Positions 16,909 through 24,757 of a DNA stretch of 36,670 nt are shown piece after piece. This DNA comes from CAZHFA01 sp964534945. GTDB lineage: Bacteria; Bdellovibrionota_C; UBA2361; CAKMMH01. Both the position numbers and the translations under genes were made by a program. Each line of letters starts with the position of its first letter. The stretch's first letter is position 1. The stretch spans positions 1 to 36,670 of the forward strand of contig CAZHSB010000014.1 of NCBI GenBank assembly GCA_964534945.1. Direction: 5' to 3'. The notes under the pieces were generated by a model, which worked only from the letters and a program-made list of their open reading frames with translations, was not told the DNA's origin and searched no databases.

Positions 16909-17610
16909 ATGAAAGGAATTCTAAAAAATAAAATTGTTAAAAACAAAAAGCATTATATATTCTTTTTGCTAGTTATAACAGTCATTATATTTTCTTCTTG
17001 CAGTAGGCGTTATAGTGATGTCCCAGTTTATTCACCGATCGCTTTTGACGATTACGATAATAAATCAGTTGGAAGATTTAAAACATCATATTTAGCTGAA
17101 CAAATAGATGAATATTATAAAGGTATTAATCCAGGGCCAATAGGCGTTTCATCTTTTGTTAATATTGACGATTTACACGCAACTTCAACTTTTGGAAGAA
17201 TGCTTGGAGAGCAACTTATGAGTGAACTTGCCATGAGAGGATATGAAGTAGTTGAGCTTCGTCACTCTTCGGCTATAGAATTTCTGCCAGATGATGGTGG
17301 TGAGTTTGCATTATCAAGAGATGTGAAAAGCTTACGAAAAGAAAGAGATTTGGGTGGTGTTGTCGTTGGTACATATATAGTTTCTCCCGAAAGAGTATAC
17401 TTAAACGCAAGATTGTTAAATCCTACAACATCAGTAATTTTATCTGCGGCTTCCGCTGAGATGTCAAAAAGTAGAGAAATAGAAAAAATGTTAAAGAGCG
17501 GTGGAGATGTCCCAACTACTTTAGAAAGAGTTCCAATTAGAGAAATGAATGATGATTCAAACTTGAAATTCTTTGATAAGGAAGAGCTCAAAAAGACTTT
17601 CAATTTTTAG
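16909..17610 (+). CDS. flgO: FlgO-family outer-membrane lipoprotein
   Basis: The 233-aa protein from ATG 16909 has a basic start, a hydrophobic core and IIFSSC with Cys31 as lipobox cysteine. The mature region carries the FlgO pattern: SFVNIDDLHATSTFGRMLGE, then LMSELAMRGYEVVELR, FALSRDVKSLRKE and GVVVGTYIVSPERVYLNARL (about residues 70-185). FlgO is an outer-membrane component linked to the flagellar H-ring in vibrios and relatives. A longer reading frame extends 63 codons upstream, but it has no signal-peptide logic, and AGGTG sits 8 nt before this ATG. The gene ends TTT TAG inside the left end of a palindromic-repeat copy. Its presence agrees with the flagellins and fliG later in the window. 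Confidence 0.82.
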   Translation: MKGILKNKIVKNKKHYIFFLLVITVIIFSSCSRRYSDVPVYSPIAFDDYDNKSVGRFKTSYLAEQIDEYYKGINPGPIGVSSFVNIDDLHATSTFGRMLGEQLMSELAMRGYEVVELRHSSAIEFLPDDGGEFALSRDVKSLRKERDLGGVVVGTYIVSPERVYLNARLLNPTTSVILSAASAEMSKSREIEKMLKSGGDVPTTLERVPIREMNDDSNLKFFDKEELKKTFNF

Positions 17611-17672
17611 TGTGTATTTTCGCGATAGTTGAAGAAAAAGAAGGATTTCGTCTCCTCAATATACTATATATT
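17605..17672 (+). repeat. Left half of the palindromic repeat after flgO
   Basis: TTTTAG at 17605-17610 (the last codon and stop of flgO) is followed by TTTTCGCGATAGTTGAAG and CGTCTCCTCAATATAC, which align with TTTTGGCGATAATTGAAA and CGCCTCCTCAATATAC of the 24508 copy. The right half, with CCCC and CCAAAA, is lost or strongly diverged. Confidence 0.75.
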
Positions 17673-17680
17673 TTTGCGTG

Positions 17681-17830
17681 TTAAATGCGCCTGCGTTGAA
17701 AATGCCACACAAACCAAACCTAGGGTTAAGCGCGAATGAAAGGAGTGTGCGCTTAGGTACGGGGAATTGTGCGACAATTGTGTTTAATCTTGAACCTGCT
17801 TTTATTCTGACGTATTATAAATTCTGGTTT
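17681..17830. other. G+C-rich stretch with two perfect hairpins, possible structured RNA
   Basis: The first 100 bases are about 48% G+C, against roughly 28-30% in the window. It contains TAAGCGC (17727-17733) pairing with GCGCTTA (17749-17755) around a 15-nt loop, and AATTGT-gcg-ACAATT (17765-17779). It lies between the flgO repeat remnant and crcB. An open frame from 17678 runs into crcB but has no family resemblance I can name. I did not find the conserved bases of the fluoride riboswitch that often precedes crcB. It could be an unrelated RNA, a decayed gene or a diverged right half of the repeat. Confidence 0.3.
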
Positions 17831-17854
17831 TTATTGCTTTTTGATGGAATGCAT

Positions 17855-18232
17855 ATGAAGATTTTACTACTTATGGGAATTGCTGGTTTTGTTGGGACCC
17901 TTTTTCGTTACAGTGTCATGCGCTCTATAAATCAAATGTTGCCAGGATTTCCTTGGGGAACATTTGCTGTAAATATTATTGGTGCTTTTTTAGCTGGATT
18001 CTGCTTTGTGCTATGCAGGTCTAAATTTCAACATTTTGAAATGTATTTCCCAATATTCTTTATCGGTTTCTTGGGAGCTTTCACTACTTTTAGTACATTC
18101 GCTCTAGAAAGCGCACGCTATTTTGCCAATGCACAATATGTCAAATTCATGGGAAACGTTTTATTACAAAATATAATTGGAATTTTTGCTGCAGGAGGAG
18201 GAATGTGGATTTCAAAAATTCTTTTTAGATAA
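17855..18232 (+). CDS. crcB: Fluoride exporter CrcB/Fluc
   Basis: The 125-aa protein is a small fluoride channel with four membrane helices that works as an antiparallel dimer in the inner membrane. Motifs are GIAGFVGTLFRY (about residues 8-19), WGTFAVNIIGAFLAG (about 34-48) with the conserved Asn, and GFLGAFTTFSTF (about 74-85) with the phenylalanine track and the sodium-site TTFST. Length matches the family (120-130 aa). I chose ATG 17855; ATG 17849, two codons upstream, is equally possible, and the open frame from 17678 is probably not translated because it adds 59 residues with no homologous part. It ends 12 nt before the convergent small gene. Confidence 0.93.
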   Translation: MKILLLMGIAGFVGTLFRYSVMRSINQMLPGFPWGTFAVNIIGAFLAGFCFVLCRSKFQHFEMYFPIFFIGFLGAFTTFSTFALESARYFANAQYVKFMGNVLLQNIIGIFAAGGGMWISKILFR

Positions 18233-18244
18233 TAATCTGAGAAA

Positions 18245-18463
18245 TTAATTTAATGTAAGTGATAAGGTCTCTTCTAAATCTTGAACTAGGGTACAAATTT
18301 TTTCCCTTATATCATCAGCTAAAACACCAATTAATGTACCAGCTTGAGAAACTGACGCATCGGTATGAACCATCTCCCTGGCAATCCATTCAGCAGATTG
18401 CTCTATTTGTTCTAGCCTACTTGATATATCAACTAATTTATCTACACTATTGCTGTTTTCCAT
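18245..18463 (-). CDS. Small helical protein of unknown function
   Basis: The 72-aa acidic product is predicted almost entirely helical, with heptad-like spacing (VDISSRLEQIEQSAEWIARE, then a short turn, then LADDIREKICTLVQDLEETL). No signal peptide or membrane helix is present. AGG lies about 10 nt upstream of ATG 18463. The composition is protein-like, whereas the opposite-strand frame over the same bases is rich in Leu, Tyr and Gln and unconvincing. I do not recognise a family. It is upstream of the terminator at 18536-18575 on a different transcript from the large lipoprotein, so no function follows from context. Confidence 0.5.
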   Translation of the reverse strand: MENSNSVDKLVDISSRLEQIEQSAEWIAREMVHTDASVSQAGTLIGVLADDIREKICTLVQDLEETLSLTLN

Positions 18464-18535
18464 GTATCTAATACCTTTTAAAACCTTTACTAACCTCTTT
18501 TTTATTATTTGATGAAATAATTATTGTAATGGATT

Positions 18536-18575
18536 CTAAAAAAAAAGCCCTTCAATTTATGCAATTAAAGGGCTT
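18536..18575 (-). terminator. Rho-independent terminator for the large lipoprotein gene
   Basis: On the minus strand the stem AAGCCCTT / AAGGGCTT (18568-18575 with 18545-18552, 15-nt loop) is followed at once by a run of T at 18546-18538. It lies 26 nt beyond the stop of the minus-strand gene ending at 18601. Confidence 0.85.
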
Positions 18576-18600
18576 AAAAGGATAAAACTATGAAAAAAAA

Positions 18601-20229
18601 CTACTCGAAAATTATTTTTGTTTCACCAACAATCACATCATCTTCATAAAATACATCTAACATAGAATCAGGTGTGCTTTCTAAAACTGCTATGGTTTCA
18701 TTAATCTTTGCGGCTTCTGATTTCATAAAAGAAGATAACGTTGGTGCTAACATACGCAAGGTAGACGCAAAAAATTTAGGACTAAAATAAACATTAAAAA
18801 TATCATTCTCATTAGTATTAAACTTCTTTCTTAATTTCTTTGCCTCTTCTTTTGACTTGTCTTGTAACAATTCAACTAATAAATTTTCAGATGATGCAAT
18901 AATAACGTTTGAATTGTTCTTCGTTAGGAAGATACCAACTCCCATAGGAGTCATTATATATTCTGTGTCTAGCTTTTCAACTTTCTTCGTCTGCCAATTT
19001 TTTGCAGATAAAAATCCTCCTGAAGCTGTATTCGAAAATAAAGTTTTTATATCGTTCGTAATAGTATCTGCATTTTTAACATTAGTTCCAACTAGGGCAA
19101 TATTTGGAAATAAAGATCCTCTAGGACTTTGAAGTGTAATATTTAAAGAATTCATATCTATAACAGATTGAAATTTGTCAAGAGTTTTTTCCTTCCCAAA
19201 TATCTCAAATAAATTTTTAATTAAATCTACATTAAAAGTTACACTTGCAAATGTTTCGTTTGGTAAATCAAAAGGTGCATTAGTTTTCTTAATACCTGAC
19301 AAAACAGTTTTTATTTTTTCTTGACCATCTGATTGAGGATCATAACTTGATGCAAATTTATTTAATAATACTTTTTTATCGACGATACTTTGATTCATAA
19401 CAATATTTTTTACGGCTAATTTCGAAAGCTCAGACTGCACTTTTTTATCTGGTAAAAATTTAGAATTTAAGATTAATGATGCTGTGAAAATTGTGGTTGC
19501 ATCTTTTTGGCTTGCCTTTTCATAAGATTTCTTAAACGATGAATCCTCATCAAAAAGTTTCTTCATATAACCTGAATCAAAATCATTAGATAAAAATCTC
19601 TCTAGTAAATATGTTCTGTTGGATATTGCAATTTGTTTTCCCTTTGTTAAAAAATTCATTGTAAATTCTTTTGTGCCATCTTTTGATGTAATACTAACTC
19701 CAGATTGCCCGTTTAGCGAAATATCTAAAGATTCTAATCCATTTTTTTTAGCGACATCTTTCAAAGTGCTATAAAGTTCTTTTTGATTTATTTCTTGCTC
19801 TAATTCCATAAAGATGGCCATAGGAAAAGAACCTTCTTTTATTTCTTCAAAAAACAAAACTCCTTTTGATATAACAGAAGATGCATCTAATTTTTGAGTA
19901 TCAAAGATTTTTTCTAATAGCTTAATATTTTTTTGAACAGTTTTATCATTTTTGATTAAATTTGTAAGTGTTGATTCATTAAAAGAAAGGGGATATTTCT
20001 TTATAAGATCTTTATATTCTGAATTTGTCGTGTCCCATATGGCAAAAAGCGGAGAATCTTGAGTGATTTTTTTCGTAAAAGGAGAACTATTTAAAAAACA
20101 TTCTGCTTTTTCTGATTTAAAAAAAGAGAAAAAGCTAGAAGAACTAGAAGATGCTGAATCATCTTTTGAGCAAGCAAAAATTAAAGATGACATAGCCATA
20201 AATGAAATTAAAAATAAAAATTTTTTCAT
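18601..20229 (-). CDS. Large lipoprotein of unknown function
   Basis: The 542-aa protein from ATG 20227-20229 starts MKKFLFLISF, and SLIFAC gives Cys20 as the likely lipidated residue. A Ser-rich linker follows. The mature region is a long mixed alpha/beta domain with patches such as VLFFEEIKEGSFPMAIFMEL and TYLLERFLSNDFDSGY, then VSDNV-like strands (TEYIMTPMGVGIFLTK). The layout recalls the DUF3352-type bacterial proteins, but I am not sure. A TTG start 10 codons upstream is possible but less likely, because it would put charged residues before the signal peptide and the ATG is well placed. It has its own terminator downstream. No other gene shares its transcript. A role at the outer or inner membrane surface is all that can be said. 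Confidence 0.75.
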   Translation of the reverse strand: MKKFLFLISFMAMSSLIFACSKDDSASSSSSSFFSFFKSEKAECFLNSSPFTKKITQDSPLFAIWDTTNSEYKDLIKKYPLSFNESTLTNLIKNDKTVQKNIKLLEKIFDTQKLDASSVISKGVLFFEEIKEGSFPMAIFMELEQEINQKELYSTLKDVAKKNGLESLDISLNGQSGVSITSKDGTKEFTMNFLTKGKQIAISNRTYLLERFLSNDFDSGYMKKLFDEDSSFKKSYEKASQKDATTIFTASLILNSKFLPDKKVQSELSKLAVKNIVMNQSIVDKKVLLNKFASSYDPQSDGQEKIKTVLSGIKKTNAPFDLPNETFASVTFNVDLIKNLFEIFGKEKTLDKFQSVIDMNSLNITLQSPRGSLFPNIALVGTNVKNADTITNDIKTLFSNTASGGFLSAKNWQTKKVEKLDTEYIMTPMGVGIFLTKNNSNVIIASSENLLVELLQDKSKEEAKKLRKKFNTNENDIFNVYFSPKFFASTLRMLAPTLSSFMKSEAAKINETIAVLESTPDSMLDVFYEDDVIVGETKIIFE

Positions 20230-20348
20230 ACGAAAACTACCCTTTAAAGACACTTTCAAATCACACTTTTTAACTATATAATACTTTTTAGAAAATGTCT
20301 TTAAGTAGATTTTAAAAAATTAATAAAAATTTAGGCGTAATTAAGTTT

Positions 20349-21401
20349 ATGGAAAAAATATTATTCTTGGAAAAAGTGTTTCTAAAAAAGAAAAAATCAG
20401 AGAATTTAAGAGGGGTCGAGCTTTTTAATTTATCATTTATAGATGATCTATTATCACAAGCGATTGATGTTTTCGTAGTAGCACATAGCTCTTGGAAGCC
20501 TTGTTTTTCTGAACGTTTTACAACAAATAACTTTCATACATTGTATTATTCGGGGAAATATCCATTTTTAGGGGCAATAAGAGGAGTTTTTGGCTTCAAA
20601 ACAAGATTCACCTCGATTTTTTTGGCAAATACAGGAGATACTCTTATTGGTGCAATGCTTATTTCAAAGATTTTTAAGATCGCAAAAAAACAAGTTTTAC
20701 TTGCTCATAGAGAGCCATCTAAAATTTTTGTTAAAATTTCAAAATTCGTAAAGTTAGAAGCAATTTCGGTTAATAGAAAAATAGCAATGCACTTTACTTT
20801 AGCAGGATGCCGAGTAAGCGAGGTGTATTACGGCATTAAAAATTCTGCTGTTTTTTTAAATTTAGAAATAAATAAAGAACATAGAAAAATTGTTTTTGCA
20901 GTAGTAGGAGACTTAGATAATAAATGGAAAGGCGCTGATACTGCAATTAAGGCTTTTAAAGAATTAAAAGAAGAAGTAAGCAATAAATGTGAGTTAAAAT
21001 TAGCCTCATATTCAAAAGATATTCCTCAAAATCTTCCTAATAATATCAAGGCTTATAATTGGCTTCCTTATGAAGAAATGGTAAATTTTTATGATTCTTT
21101 AGATGTTCTTATAGTTCCATCTTATGATGAAAATGTTATGCGAGAAACTTTTTCTCAAGCTATGGTTCAAGGAATGTTTTCGGGTCTTCCTATTTTGGCG
21201 AATGATCTTGATATATTAAAAGAAAAATTAGATGAGGGGGGAGGCTTTATTTTTAAAAATATAGATGAGTTAAAAGAAAAAATTGAAGAGCTTACGAATA
21301 ATGCAAGCCTTAGACATTATTTAGGTGAGAAAGCGAGAAAAATAGCAAAAGAACGATATGTTTGGGATACAAAAGTATTTTTTGAAAGATTTTTAAAATA
21401 A
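20349..21401 (+). CDS. Glycosyltransferase, GT4 family
   Basis: The 350-aa protein has a short or divergent N-terminal domain, then a clear GT-B C-terminal half. VFAVVGDLDNKWKGADTAIK (about residues 182-201) contains the donor-side Lys-Gly-x-Asp motif, and YNWLPYEEMVNFYDSLDVLI leads to VPSYDENVMRETFSQAMVQG (about 256-275), which carries the acidic E-x7-E type donor-binding region. The tail GEKARKIAKERYVWD is typical of the family. Donor and acceptor are unknown; a surface-glycan role is likely. The gene stands alone on the plus strand, divergent from the large lipoprotein, and shares a bidirectional terminator with pgk. Confidence 0.82.
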   Translation: MEKILFLEKVFLKKKKSENLRGVELFNLSFIDDLLSQAIDVFVVAHSSWKPCFSERFTTNNFHTLYYSGKYPFLGAIRGVFGFKTRFTSIFLANTGDTLIGAMLISKIFKIAKKQVLLAHREPSKIFVKISKFVKLEAISVNRKIAMHFTLAGCRVSEVYYGIKNSAVFLNLEINKEHRKIVFAVVGDLDNKWKGADTAIKAFKELKEEVSNKCELKLASYSKDIPQNLPNNIKAYNWLPYEEMVNFYDSLDVLIVPSYDENVMRETFSQAMVQGMFSGLPILANDLDILKEKLDEGGGFIFKNIDELKEKIEELTNNASLRHYLGEKARKIAKERYVWDTKVFFERFLK

Positions 21402-21434
21402 AAAAAGGCAAATAAAATTTTTATTCGCCTTTTT
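21402..21434. terminator. Bidirectional terminator between the glycosyltransferase and pgk
   Basis: The arms AAAAAGGCAAATAAAA (21402-21417) and TTTTATTCGCCTTTTT (21419-21434) are complementary except at one position. A-tract and T-tract flank the GGC/GCC core on both strands, so it can end the plus-strand glycosyltransferase and minus-strand pgk transcripts. Confidence 0.85.
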
Positions 21435-21464
21435 ATTTTAAAGTATATAAAAAATCTACTTAAA

Positions 21465-22682
21465 CTACTTATCTGTTAAAGCATAAACCCCAGGAAGCTT
21501 TTTGCCTTCTAAAAATTCTAAACTTGCGCCACCACCTGTTGAAATATGTGTCATTTTACTTGCAAGCCCAGAACGATTAACAGCAGCGACAGAATCTCCA
21601 CCACCTATAATGCTTGTGCAATCTGTACCGGCAATAGCTTGCGCAATTGCAAAAGTCCCTTTTGCGAAAGCAGGTTTTTCGAAAACTCCAAGGGGACCAT
21701 TCCAAACAACAGTTTTTGCCTTTTTTATAGTATCTGAAAATAATTTTATAGTTTTATCCCCAATATCAAGCCCCATATCATTATCCGATAATTGTTCTAC
21801 TTGAGCTCTAACTTCTGTTGCATCAAAATTATCTGCAACTGCATGATCTATTGGTAGTAGAAAATTAACACCTTTTTCTTTTGCCTTTTTAATAATTTCT
21901 TTTGCAAGATCTAACTTATCATCTTCTACAAGGCTTTTTCCAGTATTCTGCCCTTGAGACTTTAAAAAAGTATAAGTCATGGCACCGCCTATAATTAATG
22001 AATCAACTTTTTCAAGCAAGTTTAAAATAACTTGGATTTTGTCTGAAACCTTTGAACCGCCTAAAATTGCCACAAACGGCCTTTCAGGATTCTCCAAAGC
22101 TTTTGTAAAATAATTAATCTCTTTTTCCATTAAAAATCCAGATGCACTTTTTTCTACATATTTGTTTATTCCTGCAGTCGATGCATGTGCTCTATGAGCT
22201 GTACCGAAAGCATCATTTACAAAAAGATCTCCAAGAGAAGCCATGTCTTTTACAAAAACATCGATTTTTGCTTTTGTTTCATCGTCTTGTTTCTGATATT
22301 TATCGAGTAGTTCTTCTTCTTTATGAAAACGTGTATTTTCAAGTAATACGACATCACCTGCATTTAATTTATTAACTGCTTCATGAGCTTGCGTTCCAAC
22401 ACAATCATGTGCAAAAATAATAGATTTTCCAAGAAGTTCTTCTAGGTGCTTTGCTACAGGAGCTAACGAAAACTCTTCTTTTACTTCTCCTTTTGGACGC
22501 CCTAAATGGCTTAATAAAATAACCTTTGCGCCGTGTTCAATTGCATATTTTATTGTGGGAAGCGCTGCTGTCATTCTCGTATCGTCTGCAACTTGACCAT
22601 CTTTGATCGGAACATTGAAATCAACACGCATTAAAACTTTTTTCCCATTTAATTCTAAATCTTTAATCGATAACTTGTTCAT
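21465..22682 (-). CDS. pgk: Phosphoglycerate kinase
   Basis: The 405-aa protein makes ATP from 1,3-bisphosphoglycerate in glycolysis. Motifs are MRVDFNVPIKDG (residues 18-29, the family signature), SHLGRPKG (58-65), NDAFGTAHRAHAST, the nucleotide-side AILGGSKVSDK, WNGPLGVFE and GGGDSVAAV with STGGGAS close to the C-terminus. Length is typical (390-420 aa). GAGGA lies upstream of ATG 22682. It is not clustered with gap or tpi here. All catalytic blocks are intact. Confidence 0.97.
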   Translation of the reverse strand: MNKLSIKDLELNGKKVLMRVDFNVPIKDGQVADDTRMTAALPTIKYAIEHGAKVILLSHLGRPKGEVKEEFSLAPVAKHLEELLGKSIIFAHDCVGTQAHEAVNKLNAGDVVLLENTRFHKEEELLDKYQKQDDETKAKIDVFVKDMASLGDLFVNDAFGTAHRAHASTAGINKYVEKSASGFLMEKEINYFTKALENPERPFVAILGGSKVSDKIQVILNLLEKVDSLIIGGAMTYTFLKSQGQNTGKSLVEDDKLDLAKEIIKKAKEKGVNFLLPIDHAVADNFDATEVRAQVEQLSDNDMGLDIGDKTIKLFSDTIKKAKTVVWNGPLGVFEKPAFAKGTFAIAQAIAGTDCTSIIGGGDSVAAVNRSGLASKMTHISTGGGASLEFLEGKKLPGVYALTDK

Positions 22683-22765
22683 AAAAAATCCTCATAAAAA
22701 TAGATATTACTTTTTGTGAATATCAACGTTACATAAAAATATATAAATATTATTATAGCTTAAAG

Positions 22766-23329
22766 TTAATTTGACAATAGCACTATAATTTCTTTTCCAA
22801 GTTTTTTTAATGCTTTGTCTAATGCATATTCTAATTCTGATTTAAATGCAAAGCGCTTAAAAGAGCTTCTTTCTACCGTATTTTCTACACTATCTCTTAA
22901 TTGTCCATTTTTGATATAAATAACTTCATAATTTATTTTTGCGACAATATGCCTTGTTACAAAGAAGTCATAAGCACTTAGACTAATTTTATTTACCTTT
23001 ACATTGATAACATTTTTACATGTTTGAGAATTAAATATCGGTGTAAAATGTTTAATAGTGAGGTTTTTGTAAAGTGATGTAGTTACAAAAAGTTTTTGAG
23101 AATCTTCTAAGACAACCTTACCTACAGGGAAAAATGGGAAAACAAACTGATGCCCAAGTAACTTTTTTTGTGGTGCTTCGATATTTATACATACAGGATT
23201 ATTATTTGCCTCATATAGTCGTTTTAAATCGTTATTAACAGGCGGCAATTCAATGTTTGTTGTAATACAACCTGTTAATAATATTGATAATAATGGAATA
23301 ATAAATAAGGTTCTTTTCATATTTATCAT
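22766..23329 (-). CDS. Lipoprotein of unknown function
   Basis: The 187-aa product has a basic start, a hydrophobic core and the good lipobox LLTGC (Cys21, or Cys18 if it starts at the ATG three codons later, 23320). The mature part has NIELPPV and then strand-rich sequence (KYHQ-like VCINIEAPQ, KVVLEDSQKLFVTTSLYKNL, IVAKINYEVIYIKNG), and ends with an amphipathic helix (ALDKALKKLGKEIIVLL). This resembles the general shape of outer-membrane assembly lipoproteins such as the ABC-type auxiliary (DUF330) or LptE-like group, but I cannot name it. It lies 83 nt upstream of pgk on the same strand. Neither start has a clear Shine-Dalgarno. Confidence 0.68.
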   Translation of the reverse strand: MINMKRTLFIIPLLSILLTGCITTNIELPPVNNDLKRLYEANNNPVCINIEAPQKKLLGHQFVFPFFPVGKVVLEDSQKLFVTTSLYKNLTIKHFTPIFNSQTCKNVINVKVNKISLSAYDFFVTRHIVAKINYEVIYIKNGQLRDSVENTVERSSFKRFAFKSELEYALDKALKKLGKEIIVLLSN

Positions 23330-23443
23330 ATTGCCATTTTTTTTAATAAAGGCAAGATATAGTTTGTGAAGTGTTTTTAGTGGATTGACGGATTAACTTT
23401 CTATATTTATGTAAAAAATATAGAGAAATATAAGAAATAACAT

Positions 23444-24523
23444 ATGACTATTGATTTAGGTTTAGAAGAACTTCTTGAAAATAAGGATTCTTCGGAAGGT
23501 AACAATAAAAAAAATGGTTTTACACTAGAAAATAAGTCAAGTTCTCTTTTTGATGAATTAAATTCTCTTTATTCAAAGCAAAATTTTCCTGAAATAAAAA
23601 AAAGATTAGAAAAAATATTTAACGAAAACGATAAAGACAGTGTTCTTTGGATTCATGCAAGGTTTTGGGAGCTTCTTATCAATTTAGAAGAAAAAACATT
23701 TCCAAGCTTTGTTTTGTTGGCACCTTTTGGAGAAATATGCGAAAGAATAAAATTAGGAAAAAACAAAAATCAAGAAGATTTATCATTAGATGATGTATTA
23801 AAAGTTGGAAGAATTTTATATGAAAAGTTTTTTGATGTTTTAACAGAATCAAATGAAGAAACTCTTTTAAATACATTGTGCCAGTATAAAAATATTTTTG
23901 GTGATGATAAGGATTTTGAAGAAAAAAATAGGCAACAACTTGTCCATTCAAAAAGAGGGGAAGATTATATATCTGAAATTACACTATCAAAACAATTTAC
24001 AAATAATAAAAATAGAAGAAAAAAAGTTTATATTTTATTTTGGACGATTCTTGTTTTTGGAACAATCATAATATGCCTTAATGAATCATTTCATTTCAAG
24101 CGCGCAATAAAGAATCCCGATGCAATAAGCTTTTTTAGCGCAGAATATGAACCTGAATTTTTCAAAAATGATTTTTTTGCTGTAGAAAAAAGTCTAGATA
24201 TCAGTGATCCTGAAAAAAGTGATCTTAACTTTGAAGCGTTAAGTATTCTCGCAGAAAAAACACTTCCTACAAATAAACGAAAAAATTTAAAAACGAAAAG
24301 CAATTTTGTTCCAGGTATATACATTGTTAAGGTAAAAACAAAAGTTATAATGAATCCTCAAGATGACGCACGCTCAATCGGTACCTTGTCGGAAAAAGAT
24401 AAAGTAAAAGTTGTTGGACAAATAGGCGCCTACTATCAGATAGCCTCAAAAGATGGTAGTGTTTTTGGATATATTATGAAAAAAGACGTAATAAATACAA
24501 AGCACTCTTTTGGCGATAATTGA
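23444..24523 (+). CDS. Single-pass membrane protein with C-terminal SH3 domain
   Basis: The 359-aa protein has a cytoplasmic N-terminal part of about 190 residues, acidic and helical. A basic NNKNRRKK then leads into one membrane helix (about 193-213, VYILFWTILVFGTIIICL). An extracytoplasmic region follows, and a bacterial SH3-like domain at about 288-350 (VKTKVIMNPQDDARSIGTLS and YYQIASKDGSVFGYIMKK). Bacterial SH3 domains often bind peptidoglycan, so it may anchor to the cell wall while its N-terminal part faces the cytoplasm; that is inference. The last residues, FGDN and the stop, are encoded by the start of a palindromic-repeat copy (24508-24622), so the native C-terminus may have been changed by it. 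The name of the N-terminal domain is unknown to me. Confidence 0.72.
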   Translation: MTIDLGLEELLENKDSSEGNNKKNGFTLENKSSSLFDELNSLYSKQNFPEIKKRLEKIFNENDKDSVLWIHARFWELLINLEEKTFPSFVLLAPFGEICERIKLGKNKNQEDLSLDDVLKVGRILYEKFFDVLTESNEETLLNTLCQYKNIFGDDKDFEEKNRQQLVHSKRGEDYISEITLSKQFTNNKNRRKKVYILFWTILVFGTIIICLNESFHFKRAIKNPDAISFFSAEYEPEFFKNDFFAVEKSLDISDPEKSDLNFEALSILAEKTLPTNKRKNLKTKSNFVPGIYIVKVKTKVIMNPQDDARSIGTLSEKDKVKVVGQIGAYYQIASKDGSVFGYIMKKDVINTKHSFGDN

Positions 24524-24622
24524 AAAAAAATTAGGGGTTCGCCTCCTCAATATACGTTAGTATTATTTCGTCATCTCACCCCCAATTGTTTTTCCAATTT
24601 TCATCCAAAATTACAACCTAAA
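24508..24622 (+). repeat. Diverged palindromic repeat after the SH3-domain gene
   Basis: This 115-bp copy aligns along its whole length with the 12047-12164 sequence: TTTTGGCGATAATTGA, TTAGGGGTTCGCCTCCTC, ATATACGTTAGTATTAT, CCCCCAATTG and CATCCAAAA, ending ACAACCTAAA. Stem partners changed together: AATCG-A-GGGG with CCCC-G-CGATT became AATT-A-GGGG with CCCC-C-AATT, and the outer pair of the central hairpin went from G-C to A-T. The upstream gene stops at TGA 24521-24523 inside it. Confidence 0.88.
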
Positions 24623-24692
24623 TACAAAGAAGAGATGTGTAGTTCGTTAAGTAGTAAATTGAAAATAATTAACAGTTTCTCTTCTTGGTTGT
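24613..24692. repeat. Long-range inverted repeat upstream of the methyltransferase
   Basis: ACAACC (24613-24618) and AAGAAGAGA (24627-24635) are matched in order by TCTCTTCTT (24678-24686) and GGTTGT (24687-24692), giving 9+6 paired bases around a loop of 42 nt and an 8-nt bulge. The structure starts inside the right end of the palindromic repeat and ends 65 nt before the methyltransferase ATG. It could be a regulatory site for the restriction-modification pair, or chance in AT-rich DNA. Confidence 0.35.
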
Positions 24693-24757
24693 GAAAAAAG
24701 ATATAAAAAGAAAATAATTTGACTTGTTTTTTTGTTGATTTTTTGTAAATTAACAGT

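Noticed and set aside
17678..17854. N-terminal extension of CrcB by 59 residues
   Set aside because: CrcB is complete from ATG 17855 at family length, and the extension has no matching part in the family; the DNA looks more like a structured non-coding stretch.
17681..17854. Fluoride riboswitch upstream of crcB
   Set aside because: The conserved bases I know from the crcB motif are not visible, so no riboswitch is called.
18259..18471. Plus-strand open frame opposite the 72-aa gene
   Set aside because: Composition is unlike a real protein and it lies antisense to a better candidate with a plausible ribosome site.
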